A stretch of 64,000 nt of DNA from Aurantiochytrium sp. KH105. Its lineage: Eukaryota > Sar > Bigyra > Thraustochytrida > Thraustochytriidae. A program made the position numbers and the translations under genes. The notes under the pieces are model-generated. The model searched no databases. It was not told where the DNA came from and worked only from the letters and a program-made list of their open reading frames with translations. Location of the stretch: contig BGKB01000262.1 in the NCBI GenBank assembly GCA_003116975.1, forward strand, positions 186,001-250,000, in the 5' to 3' direction. Position 1 is the stretch's first letter. Each line of letters begins with the position of its first letter. This document shows positions 39,075-48,209 of this stretch, piece after piece.

Positions 39075-40550
39075 ATGACGGCAGGAGCATGGACGCCGCT
39101 TGCAACGACGCGACAGCTGGTGCTGTGGTTCACGCTTGAGAACGGCCAGTGCTTCAATTGGAAACGTGTGGGGCTGGGCGCAGCAACGCGAACCGCGCAA
39201 AGCGCCCAGTCCTTTGGCAAGGACGAGCTGCAGCCGTCTTTGGCAGACACCACTCAAGAGGGCACAGAACACATAAAGGAAGACGCCGCCTTGCAAGCAA
39301 GACCGAATGATGCGCATGGATATGTTGGTGTTGTGCAAGGTCTTGCCGTGCACCTGCGCGAGGCAGCTGGCCACGTCGAATTCCGTGTTTTAGGTCATGC
39401 TACTGACAAGGACACAGCACGACCGCAGCGCACGAATGTACAAGACGAGGACCAGGCTAGGCGTGTGCTTGGTGACTACTTTCAACTTGACACCGACATG
39501 AGCGCGCTGTGCCGCGACTGGTCTGCGGTTTGTCCTCGCATTGCTGCCGTAAACCGGAGTCTCCCTGGTATGCGTATCATCAGGCAAGATCCCTTTGAAT
39601 GTCTCATATCATTCATTTGCTCGAGCAACAATAATATTGCGCGAATCAAATTAATGCTTGATCGTTTGAGAGTTCGCTATGGGGAACCCATCAACCTGAC
39701 TCCGGGAATTTGCGGCAAACTGGAAGTCAAGGGAAAGAGTGATGAGGTTGCTCGCGACAAACTTTATGCATTTCCCACTCCCTCTGCACTTAGCCGTGCA
39801 ACGGAAGAAGAACTTCGAAGCATGGGGTTCGGATATCGAGCCAAGTACATTGTTAACTCGCTGAAAAAACTACACGAGCAAAAAGGTGGGCCTCACGCGT
39901 GGCTCAAACGTCTTCGTGATCTCGATCAGTCCGCGGAGAGTCTTCGTCTCGTACGGGAAGCGCTGCTCACCTTGGACGGTGTTGGGCCCAAGGTTGCCGA
40001 CTGCGTTGCACTCTTTTGCCTAGATAGAAAAAGTGTTATCCCAGTTGATACACATGTTTGGCAAATTGCCTGCAGAGACTTCGACCCGGAGCTGATCCAT
40101 GCAAAATCGCTGACGCCCAAGATCTACGAACGCGTCGGTAACCTCTTTCGGGATCGTTACGGAGCTCACGCTGGATGGGCTCACAGCCTCCTCTTCGCTG
40201 CCGAGCTGCCGCAATTCCTCGAGCTCTTGCCAAAGGAAATGCAAAAGCAGCTCGCAGCCTTTGCGCTCGAGGAAAAAGCACGCAAGGCGCAGCTGCGACG
40301 CGAAAAGAAGTCTTCCACAGCGCCCATCGTCAAAAAAGAGGAGGTGTACACCCCTGCAGCAAAGTCAAAGTCTGTAAAAACAGCCGGGAAGCGAGCGTCT
40401 AGCTGCCTTGCGAGTGGCACCAGGGCCAAGCGTGAAGCTGCGTCAGCAAAAGAGGCGACATCCACTTCGACGACCTCGCGCGCAAGATCCCGAAAGCCTG
40501 CCGTCGTAAAAGAGGAGGTCAAGCTGCAGAAGAAGAGGCAGCGACGTTAA
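39075..40550 (+). CDS. OGG1: 8-oxoguanine DNA glycosylase/AP lyase
   Basis: The 491-residue protein has the OGG1 plan. An N-terminal domain has a QCFNWKR-type strand (FTLENGQCFNW, near 20-30). A catalytic helix-hairpin-helix domain follows, with GVGPKVADC, catalytic Lys306, and VDTHVW with Asp325; the 19-residue Lys-Asp spacing equals that of human OGG1. Other family marks are DPFECLISFICSSNNN and GFGYRAKYI. The enzyme removes oxidised guanine opposite cytosine in base-excision repair. The last 90 residues form a Lys/Arg/Ser-rich tail with repeated VKKEEV/VKEEV motifs, likely a nuclear signal with possible sumoylation sites. Human OGG1 is about 345 residues; the extra length is in this tail and in a loop near 100-140. 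Confidence 0.93.
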   Translation: MTAGAWTPLATTRQLVLWFTLENGQCFNWKRVGLGAATRTAQSAQSFGKDELQPSLADTTQEGTEHIKEDAALQARPNDAHGYVGVVQGLAVHLREAAGHVEFRVLGHATDKDTARPQRTNVQDEDQARRVLGDYFQLDTDMSALCRDWSAVCPRIAAVNRSLPGMRIIRQDPFECLISFICSSNNNIARIKLMLDRLRVRYGEPINLTPGICGKLEVKGKSDEVARDKLYAFPTPSALSRATEEELRSMGFGYRAKYIVNSLKKLHEQKGGPHAWLKRLRDLDQSAESLRLVREALLTLDGVGPKVADCVALFCLDRKSVIPVDTHVWQIACRDFDPELIHAKSLTPKIYERVGNLFRDRYGAHAGWAHSLLFAAELPQFLELLPKEMQKQLAAFALEEKARKAQLRREKKSSTAPIVKKEEVYTPAAKSKSVKTAGKRASSCLASGTRAKREAASAKEATSTSTTSRARSRKPAVVKEEVKLQKKRQRR

Positions 40551-40956
40551 AACGAACGCACGGCAAGCGACATGCGCATAGTGCACAAGTGCGGTGGCGA
40601 GAGATAGAGAGAATGATAGCGCGCGCGAGAGAGAGACAGCCACCAATGGGAGATGTAAAGTATGAAAGTTTCGTGGCGCCCTAACACGTGTATTGTAAAA
40701 AAGAAGAAAGAACTGGGAGCAGGGTCAAGTGACCTTTTTCTCTTGTCTCCTTGCTCCCCTCCCCTGACACACAACGAAAGAAAAAATCACCGAGGATCGG
40801 GAGCACGTAGCGCTCGCGAATTATCGACTTCAAAGATAGGACTCCTTCCAGCATCTTCCTCTCTTTCTGCCCTTTCTTTTGGATGCGTGAACTTTTTCTT
40901 CTTTTTTGCAAGTGCATCCTGGTCACGGAAGAAATTCCTTTGCAAATCGCGGCATG
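40551..40956. other. Convergent interval between OGG1 and the HAUS6-like gene
   Basis: These 406 bp hold the 3' regions of both genes. No gene or clear repeat is seen. Confidence 0.5.
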
Positions 40957-42081
40957 TCAGCGCAGAGCCTGCGCCAAAACTGCCTTCGCGTTTTGCAGAA
41001 GAGCTTGTTTCATGGCCACTTCCTCGCGCGCGTGAGCTGACAAAGCGGTTGTTGTCTTGTCGTTCTGCGCTGCCACCTGGGCACGGAGCGGAGCCAATTC
41101 GGCTGGGACTTGGCGCAGCACATCGCTACAAGCGCCACGGAGTTCATCCAGCTGCGGCCGTATACGGTGCTCCAGGACCTGCTGGATCGACGCACAGCCC
41201 GAAGGAAGAATAACGCCGGCCTCTGCTCCGTTTTGCGCAGCGATTACGTTGAGCTGTTGACGCAAGGCTACCATATCGTTGTTGGTGTCGGATCCTAAAT
41301 CGAGAAGGAGATTTCGCGTCCGCAAAGCCGCCTCCCGATGCTTATGCACAGTCTCCTGACCTGCGTCAAGATCGGCGCGTAATGCAGAATTGTCTTGTTC
41401 CATCTGTTGCAAATCTTGTGCAAGTCTCGCTTCTCTTTCGCGAAGCGAATCGCGCAGGTCGTTAATTGCACGCGTGCGTTCCTCACGGCGAGCGCAAGCC
41501 TGTGCAAAGTCATCCTCGGCTTCGCTCGTCAACTCAAGAAAGCGCTCGCGCAGATCTTCACTTCGATCCCTCGACAGGAGGACCTGTTCGGACTCGAGTC
41601 GTGGGGGTACAACGTCTGTACCAAGAGCCTCGATTCGCACAAGCATTGCCGCAACAGTGAGACACCACACAAGAACTTGGGCACTTTTACCTTTGGCCAT
41701 GTTGAGTGTCGATCCTCGACCTGTCCCAAGCGGGATAGCGCCCGTCTCTTCAAGAGCAGAAAGCTCCTCGCGTAACCGTGTCTTGAACTCACGGCGTTGC
41801 GAATTGTCCTGAATCGGGTAGCAGGACTTGAACTTTTTGCGAATGTCAGAGCCCTTGATGCGTTGGAGAAGAAAGTAGACTGCAGCCAGGAGCCCAGCCT
41901 CGTTGCTCCCTGCGCCGTCAAACATATCGGTCCCAAGTTTGGCGTGAGCGCCGGCATCTCGAGCCTCTGATGATCGAAGAAATCCGAGAAGAACAAGATT
42001 TCGATGAAAACCTTTGGAAGCCGCCATTTGCAACGCTGCCTCGCCCCCCTTTCGCTGCGCTGATCCTTTCGGCGTGTTCAT
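40957..42081 (-). CDS. HAUS6: HAUS6/augmin subunit 6-like protein, short
   Basis: The 374-residue protein resembles the N-terminal domain of augmin subunit HAUS6: a hydrophobic helix (LVLLGFL), then LGTDMFD, a helix AAVYFLLQRI, and a block with FKSCYPIQDNSQRREFK. It continues with predicted helices and a coiled coil from about 190 to the end. Augmin recruits gamma-tubulin to existing microtubules and drives branching nucleation in the spindle. Human HAUS6 has about 955 residues; this one has only the conserved N-terminal part plus coiled coil, which is where HAUS6 contacts other subunits. The start is the in-frame ATG at 42081; an upstream GTG is not credible. The gene is divergent from PRPF31. 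Confidence 0.7.
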   Translation of the reverse strand: MNTPKGSAQRKGGEAALQMAASKGFHRNLVLLGFLRSSEARDAGAHAKLGTDMFDGAGSNEAGLLAAVYFLLQRIKGSDIRKKFKSCYPIQDNSQRREFKTRLREELSALEETGAIPLGTGRGSTLNMAKGKSAQVLVWCLTVAAMLVRIEALGTDVVPPRLESEQVLLSRDRSEDLRERFLELTSEAEDDFAQACARREERTRAINDLRDSLREREARLAQDLQQMEQDNSALRADLDAGQETVHKHREAALRTRNLLLDLGSDTNNDMVALRQQLNVIAAQNGAEAGVILPSGCASIQQVLEHRIRPQLDELRGACSDVLRQVPAELAPLRAQVAAQNDKTTTALSAHAREEVAMKQALLQNAKAVLAQALR

Positions 42082-42536
42082 CGCGTCCTCCTGCCGGTAC
42101 GACTCGCGTCTCGCCGTGGTTGGAAAAACCGCCCAAATCGACGCCCGTGCTCGCGCGCGATTCCAAGACTCGCGGCTTCTCTCCTCTTGCGCGCGCAAAC
42201 CCGTGAGCACGTAGCGAGCGTCGCCTCGCCGTCGAGCGCCAGCGCTCCGTGCGGCCTCCACGTCCAGGAGAGAGAAGGGCCGTTCCTGGATTGCCTTGCC
42301 AGTCTTGCGCGCTCGGTGTCTCGATGGTCCTGCTTGTCGAGCCCCAGAAACAGCCGCGCCAGATGAGGCGAGATGATGACAGGCCGGCGGCGGCAGGCAG
42401 AAACTGATTGACCTGGATCGGTCGGTCGCGAGGCCGGCGAGGGAGGCCTTGCGCCGCTGGCGGGCGGGCGCCTGGAGCCGATTGGCGCGAGTCGGAGACC
42501 TGCGAGTTGCGGCGGCCCTCTTCGAGGCGGAGCAAG
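42082..42536. other. Divergent promoter region of HAUS6-like and PRPF31
   Basis: These 455 bp separate the two start codons. The PRPF31 side is GC-rich. No gene seen. Confidence 0.5.
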
Positions 42537-42604
42537 ATGGCGGAGGCGAACCGCGCCGCGCAAATGCTCGACGACTTTGACGAGCTCAGCGACGAAGAGG
42601 AAGA

Positions 42605-42647
<43 letters not shown>

Positions 42648-44108
42648 CAAGGGCAAGGGCAAGACAAACAAGCGGCTCAGGAGACGACGGATGGAGGAGT
42701 ACCTGAAGGGCCGTCAGCACTTGAGACAAAACTCGCCTCGCTCACTCGTCTCGTCAGCGAAGAGGACTACCTTCACAAGGTGGCTGGAATTCGCGAAATG
42801 TCGAAACTCGACGAAAACGAACTCTCCAGGGGACCTGGAGCGCTCAAGGCGTACCAAACGGTTGTGGAAGCCAATACGCTTGCTTACAGGATCGAGGATG
42901 AGGTGGCGCGCATTCATGGCGTTCTGACCGAGGCGTATGGGCAACGCTTCCCAGAACTTGAGACCCAGGTCCCAGATCCTCGGGCGTACGCTCGGGCCGT
43001 TCAGCTTATTGGAAATGAGTCTGACATGGCGCGACTCGACCTTTCGAGCGTGCTCTCACCTGCGCAATCAATGGCCGTGTCCATGACAGGTTCGCGGCTC
43101 AAGACGGCCCCACTTCCCGACAGTGTGCTCAAGGGCATTCTCGCCGGATGCGCGGCCATTGAAGAACTTGAGGACACTCGCAAGCACGTTCTTCTTCCCT
43201 TTGTCGCCAGCCGCATGGCCTCGATTGCGCCAGGCATGACGGCTTTGCTCGGCAGCGAGATCACCGCACAGATTTTGGGTATTGCAGGCGGCCTGGGTAA
43301 AATGGTCACCATTCCCTCGTGTAACGTGATGGTCCTTGGCAAGAGCGCCAGTGCACTGAATGGCTTCTCGCGAGTCGCTGCCATGCGTCATTTTGGCGTC
43401 TTATACGGTTGCCCGCTCGTGCAAGAGTGTTTGCCCGAGCATCGCAAAAAGGCTATGCGTGTCGTTGCGGGCCGCGTCGCTCTCGCGGCCCGTCTCGATC
43501 ACGAGAAAGATAGTGGAGCCGAATTGGCGGGCCGCAAATGGCACGAGGAGATTCGGGGCAAACTTGAAAAGTGGCATGCCCCGCCCCCAGGCAAGACCAA
43601 GCGAGCCCTGCCAGTTCCGCAGACCATTTCCAAGAAACGTCGCGGCGGCCGCCGCGCTCGTGAAGTCAAGAAGCGTCTCGGCATGACGGACGTACGTCGC
43701 GAGGCAAACCGAGTAAACTTTGGCGAGGCCGAGGCCGAGGAGTATGGAGACTCCGCGATGGGCAATACCTTTGGCCGCCTTGGCAAAGAAGGAAGTGGCC
43801 ATGTGCGCATCACAGAAAATGTCCAGAAGCGCAAGAAGATCGACTTTGCGCACTACAAGAGCAATGATAACCGCAGTAGCGAAGCAAAAGTGCGACAAGA
43901 AATTATGGATCGCCTCCGAGATGACGGGCCCTCAGGTCCGCCCATTGCTAGCGCTTCAGATGCAAAGTTCGCACCAGGCTTGGGTGCGGGAGCCCAGGAC
44001 CCATCCGAGGCCATCGAGCTGTCCAATCCGGAAGCCCTCACATCGTCCGATCGCCACTCGAGCCGATTTTTCTCTGGGACCGTGAACTTTAAACGCAAGC
44101 GGCCTTGA
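42537..44108 (+). CDS. PRPF31: U4/U6 snRNP protein Prp31
   Basis: The 523-residue protein has the Prp31 layout: acidic N-terminus, a coiled-coil region (about 55-180), a Nop domain (about 180-330) with SMTGSRLKTAPLPDSVLK and IPSCNVMVLG, then a basic helix RRGGRRAREVKKRLGMT that binds snRNA and the Prp31 C-terminal domain with SGHVRITEN. Prp31 holds U4/U6 snRNA and links it to U5 in the tri-snRNP. The N-terminus carries a run of about 12 glutamines coded by CAG, then alternating Gly-Gln. The length is close to the human protein (499). The nearest ATG before the acidic region is used as start. Confidence 0.95.
42609..42644. repeat. (CAG)n run encoding polyglutamine in PRPF31
   Basis: About twelve CAG triplets in the N-terminal region of the Prp31 gene, followed by a CAAGGG hexamer repeat. 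Confidence 0.9.
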
Positions 44109-44525
44109 CTGGAGTTCGCAGAAGATCAGTCAGTATTACCATAGTATAGATTTGAGGATAGTCTCCAAAGCAACAAAAGATATGTCTGTGAGTTCTGCTT
44201 CGCTTATCCGTTAGAGCCGTTAGAGCCGTTAAAGCCATTAGTGCACTCTATGACATGCCATTGGTGTCCAAGTTGGCTTTGGCAACCTGTTCTTGGCGGC
44301 ATTGGACCTGTCTGAAACATTCTTTGGCTTTCACAAAGTCAAGTAGAAAGCTGGTGCCTTCACTTAAAGACTTTTCTTGCTTGCTGGCTTGTCTGTCTGT
44401 TTGCTTGCTTGTTTGCTTGTTTGCTTGCTTGCTTGCTTGCTTGCTTCCTTGCATGGTCTGACTGGCCCAATCTCGTTCGTTCGTTCGCTCGTTCGTTCGT
44501 TCGTTCGTCACGAAAGAAGCGAGAG
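44109..44525. other. Intergenic region with two tetranucleotide arrays
   Basis: The 417-bp gap between PRPF31 and the next plus-strand gene contains a 9-bp GTTAGAGCC repeat (44208-44236) and two arrays that end just before the start codon. Confidence 0.6.
44376..44508. repeat. (TTGC)n then (GTTC)n arrays in the 5' leader
   Basis: A TTGC array (about 44376-44452) and a GTTC array (about 44474-44508) end 17 bp before the ATG at 44526. They resemble arrays before other genes in the window. Confidence 0.9.
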
Positions 44526-45434
44526 ATGAAACTGGAGGGACTTCGAACGCGAGACTCGAGCACGCTCTTGGAGACGCAGCTCGATGGCGCGCAGCGGATG
44601 CCCAGAGCACATCCAGTGCCCCAGGAAGCGACGAGGACGCGACCAAGAACAGTGAGCGAAGACGAGGCACGTGTTTTCATGCAGCGCAAGATCGCTCAGC
44701 GCCGCTCATCGCGTCTCGCGCTGCGTGAGCAGTACGATGACACGTTTGTGAAGGAATGCCCTTTTTCGCCGAACGCAGCGTCGGATGCATTGCAAAGACT
44801 TGTCAACTTTACAGATGGACGCGTGGCGGAAGCCCGAGCAAAAGCGCACGAAAGGCATCTCTGGGAAACTGCGCACGAAGCGACAGATTGGGATCATTTT
44901 CTTGAGCGGAACAAAGCGTTCCTCGAGCAGAAAGAAGCTGTCTTAGAGCTTAAGCGACAAAATAAAGAACTCGAGGAGCTCGATGGCTGCACGTTTCGCC
45001 CCGACGTAGGTGAGGCTAAAAGGAGCCGTGCCCCAGACGTCTTTTGCTCCTTATATAGAGAGGGCCTTGAGCGTCGTGAATTGCGGGAGCAAATGCAGGC
45101 AGATCACGAGGCATGGAAAGCCACCTTGGAAAAAGAAGAATGCAGCTTTCACCCTCAAATTGAGCCACTTCGGCAGGACCCTGCAATGAGCTCTCGTCGC
45201 GAAATTACAGGCAAAAGGAGTAAACCTCGCTCATATGCGCAACTTCATGCTTCTCAACCATTTCTCGCGAATGATACATCGGGTAAGGATGACTCAGACA
45301 CGGGGTGCAAGATTTCTGCTGACCCAGTACCTGGTGCAGCGGAGTTTGAGAAAGTTGCAAAGAGCATCGAGCGGCTCAATCGTGTGCTCGCAGCCTCGCC
45401 TTTGGTGTCGGGTCGCCGAAATCCAAGCCGATAA
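44526..45434 (+). CDS. Small protein with CxFxP repeats, likely cytoskeletal
   Basis: The 302-residue protein is helical and highly charged. It has three copies of a Cys-x-Phe-x-Pro motif: ECPFSPNA (near 80), GCTFRPDV (near 158) and ECSFHPQI (near 208), each following Glu/Asp-rich helix. Motifs of this CTFxP type occur in many flagellar and cytoskeletal proteins of protists, but the family is not one I can name. The frame is open upstream from 44409, with hydrophobic sequence made by the TTGC repeat, so I use the ATG after the repeats. No enzyme motif is seen. Confidence 0.65.
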   Translation: MKLEGLRTRDSSTLLETQLDGAQRMPRAHPVPQEATRTRPRTVSEDEARVFMQRKIAQRRSSRLALREQYDDTFVKECPFSPNAASDALQRLVNFTDGRVAEARAKAHERHLWETAHEATDWDHFLERNKAFLEQKEAVLELKRQNKELEELDGCTFRPDVGEAKRSRAPDVFCSLYREGLERRELREQMQADHEAWKATLEKEECSFHPQIEPLRQDPAMSSRREITGKRSKPRSYAQLHASQPFLANDTSGKDDSDTGCKISADPVPGAAEFEKVAKSIERLNRVLAASPLVSGRRNPSR

Positions 45435-45801
45435 ATAGAAATCTTGACGATGCGAGCGCAGCCTGGCTTTTTCCGGGGTGTCATAGAGAAAGAGAAATCA
45501 ACGCGTGACCGTTGATCTGGCAATTCACGACGCAGCGCTCGAAGATAGACCGCTATTGTTTTTCGTGGCAAGGAAAGCGCGAAGAAGTGGCTGTGTTTAC
45601 TTGAAACACAGTCCTCCGAAGTGGGATGTGTCCACAGGCTCGACGGAACTGTGTGACTTTTGATAGAAACCAAAACAAACCAACACCGAACACAAGAGGT
45701 TTGCGCATCATCAATGGGACTAGATAGCGTGCACCTTTGGCGATGCGTAAACACCAAGTGCTCTGCAATGAGATAATCTGGAGTCTGATGACAATCTTTT
45801 G
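45435..45801. other. Convergent interval, nothing recognised
   Basis: These 367 bp are the 3' regions of the CxFxP-repeat gene and the next minus-strand gene. No gene or notable repeat is seen. Confidence 0.5.
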
Positions 45802-48105
45802 CTATCCTTGCTCATGCAAACCAAAGAGTGTAAGGCCATTCGCAAGATAGCCAGCTGCGCGGTCCGTCTGAAGCTGCAAGCTAATTGCGAGCGCCGGTGA
45901 CGTGCGCACGTTGTTGGACAAAGTCTGTATTTCTTGTTGAGCTGCTTCGCAAAAGGTGCGAATTGCTTGGAGCCATGCTGACTTTGTTTGCCCCGGGACA
46001 ATGAAAAGCTTTGTATGACGATTGAGGCCAGTACGCAGCTTCTCCATTGCCTGAACAAAGTCGATAGCATGTGAAGCAGCAATTTCAAGTCCACGGTCTT
46101 GATACTTTTTCCACCGCACTGTACTACAGTCCTTGCTGTTGATCTTGCCATCATAATGCATTTCTAAAACATCAGCAAGTGTGCTGGCGCCCGCATCTGC
46201 ATCTTCAGCGACGGAAACTCCTACTTTCCAGTAGTCAGAGAATAAGGCAAGATCTTCCATTTCCTCACGCCAAAGTCGTGGATTGAGCTCTTGAAAAGGG
46301 GCTCCGAGTGTCCTCGAACGGAAAACGTGCCGAGGCGAGGAGGGATCCCAGCAATACAGCTCAATTTGGCATCCTTGCATGGGAACAATTTGGTCTGTCT
46401 CCATAATAATTGACACAAGAAAGTGCTGCGCGTCGGGAGATCCAGCCCAGGAGCCTCTATAGCATTGCGCATGAACAACGCTTGCGCCGTCCACCAAAGC
46501 AAAGATGCAAACATCTTTTGTTCCTTGGACAATCGCATCGACTCGAAGCATGTGACGACAACAAGCGACGCGTGAAACGTGCACTTGCTCGGGACTAATG
46601 GCAGCATCTCCGGCAATCTCGCAATCTCTGGAGACCGCGTTTAAAGTGGACGTAGGACAGGCTCGATCGTCAAACAACGGCTCAAGGTCGGTTTCTGGAG
46701 AGAACCGAGACTCTTTCGTGCGGTCAGAGGTACACGTGCCTTCGATATCGAGCTCGAGACTTGCAACAAGTTTCTCTTTTTGTTGAAGAAATGCACGCCT
46801 CGACGCGAAAGCCTCCTTGGCCTGCGTGACTTGCGCGTTGAGCGACTCAAGTACCATCCGCTGCGCTGTCGACGCCAGGCCTCCTTGCTGATGCGGGAAT
46901 ATGCGAGGTTGTCGCGTCAGCCCAGATGCGGGGTCCCACGTAAAGCTGCATTCGTAGGCTTCTTCATTTGGTCCGCGAAGGACATCGAAGCGCAGAGACG
47001 TAGTTGCTTGCAGGTTCGCGTCGCTTGAGAACGTCAAGCTCTTGTCGCAATGAAGCAGCGCAATTTCTGGGCACGCGCTTTCGAGCATACCTGTAAATCC
47101 GGCGGCAATCTCTTCACGCAAGGCGATCCCGGGGGAGTCTGACATTGCAACCTGTGCGCGTCCAGAGTCGCTTACAAGACAAAGTATGTATCTTGCGGTC
47201 GAGTTTGATTGTTTTTCGATGCATGTACAAGCGCAGCCGAGAAGGGCATAGCGCGCGCAATCCGCGAGCAGAGAAAATTGGGATTTCCAGAGAAGCGTCT
47301 CAGCCTGTGATGGTGATGTGTCTTTCGTCGTCAGGACTGAAACCTGGCCCGATCGAAGACATCGAGCATAGCAGGCAAATGATGAGCACGTGCCACAGTC
47401 TGCCTCAGCGAGGAGGTCTTCTTGACCATCGCAGGGTTGCGCCTGGCCTGTAGCGAGGTCAACGATGAAAACGCTGTAAGAAGAGGATTGGTCTCGGCCC
47501 ACTTGCGCGGTGAGTACGAGGGTTTCGTGGTCGCAGAGAAGCACATGGGCGATATTGAGAATGGTTGTTTCGGCCATTGCTAGCTCTACTTTGCTGATTT
47601 CGCGCACCTCGCCACCAGAGCGAACCGTGAACACTACGAGGGTCCCGTCGTCGTATTCAACGACCAGAGATGCCTCAGGACTCCCATTGTCCGTGGCAAG
47701 TTGAGGACCTGGCCACAGGGCGCGCACCGGGGATCTTCCTTGCGCGCTGCTCGTCAGCTCTTGACACCAGGTGAGGGTTCTGTTTGGCGCAGTTCGATGG
47801 TCTCGATCCGCGACATGGCCATCCTCGCCGCCACTTCCACCGCTACTGTCCGGGTCGAGGTCCCACGCGCCGGCGGCCAGGACAATGCCTGCTTGCGAGG
47901 CACGGCACACAATGAGCTGGCGGCAGTGCTGCAGCCAAAGGGCCGTAAGAACCGCCATCGTTCTTTTGGGATTTGGAGGCAGCCAGGCACATATTGCCTC
48001 GATCGACATGCAAGGCTCTGAAAACGAGGCGAAGATTGATGCTGCGCGTCTCTTTCTCTCTGCGCGTTGCGGAATTCTTTTTGGGGAGGGAGAGGGCTCG
48101 GCCAT
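45802..48105 (-). CDS. Beta-rich (propeller-like) protein with central coiled coil, unknown
   Basis: I cannot assign this 767-residue protein with confidence. The first 400 residues are beta-rich with repeating hydrophobic strands and Asp/Gly turns (TLVVFTVRSG, TLVLTAQV, RYILCLVSDSGRAQVAM), suggesting a WD-like propeller. A helical coiled-coil segment follows (about 418-462), then a second beta-rich domain (about 495-600) and a C-terminal helical part. This order (propeller, coiled coil, beta domain, helices) is seen in the Fanconi anaemia core proteins FANCB and FAAP100, which is only a distant resemblance. It starts 104 bp downstream of the CPSF3 stop codon. Confidence 0.6.
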   Translation of the reverse strand: MAEPSPSPKRIPQRAERKRRAASIFASFSEPCMSIEAICAWLPPNPKRTMAVLTALWLQHCRQLIVCRASQAGIVLAAGAWDLDPDSSGGSGGEDGHVADRDHRTAPNRTLTWCQELTSSAQGRSPVRALWPGPQLATDNGSPEASLVVEYDDGTLVVFTVRSGGEVREISKVELAMAETTILNIAHVLLCDHETLVLTAQVGRDQSSSYSVFIVDLATGQAQPCDGQEDLLAEADCGTCSSFACYARCLRSGQVSVLTTKDTSPSQAETLLWKSQFSLLADCARYALLGCACTCIEKQSNSTARYILCLVSDSGRAQVAMSDSPGIALREEIAAGFTGMLESACPEIALLHCDKSLTFSSDANLQATTSLRFDVLRGPNEEAYECSFTWDPASGLTRQPRIFPHQQGGLASTAQRMVLESLNAQVTQAKEAFASRRAFLQQKEKLVASLELDIEGTCTSDRTKESRFSPETDLEPLFDDRACPTSTLNAVSRDCEIAGDAAISPEQVHVSRVACCRHMLRVDAIVQGTKDVCIFALVDGASVVHAQCYRGSWAGSPDAQHFLVSIIMETDQIVPMQGCQIELYCWDPSSPRHVFRSRTLGAPFQELNPRLWREEMEDLALFSDYWKVGVSVAEDADAGASTLADVLEMHYDGKINSKDCSTVRWKKYQDRGLEIAASHAIDFVQAMEKLRTGLNRHTKLFIVPGQTKSAWLQAIRTFCEAAQQEIQTLSNNVRTSPALAISLQLQTDRAAGYLANGLTLFGLHEQG

Positions 48106-48209
48106 GTGCGCAGCAAAGATTACTTTATTATGAGCATAACAGCAGAGGTTGATGACGAGAATGGTGGGTGCACAATGACCTGCGAGCTACGTCGCCAGAA
48201 TTGTCTGCA

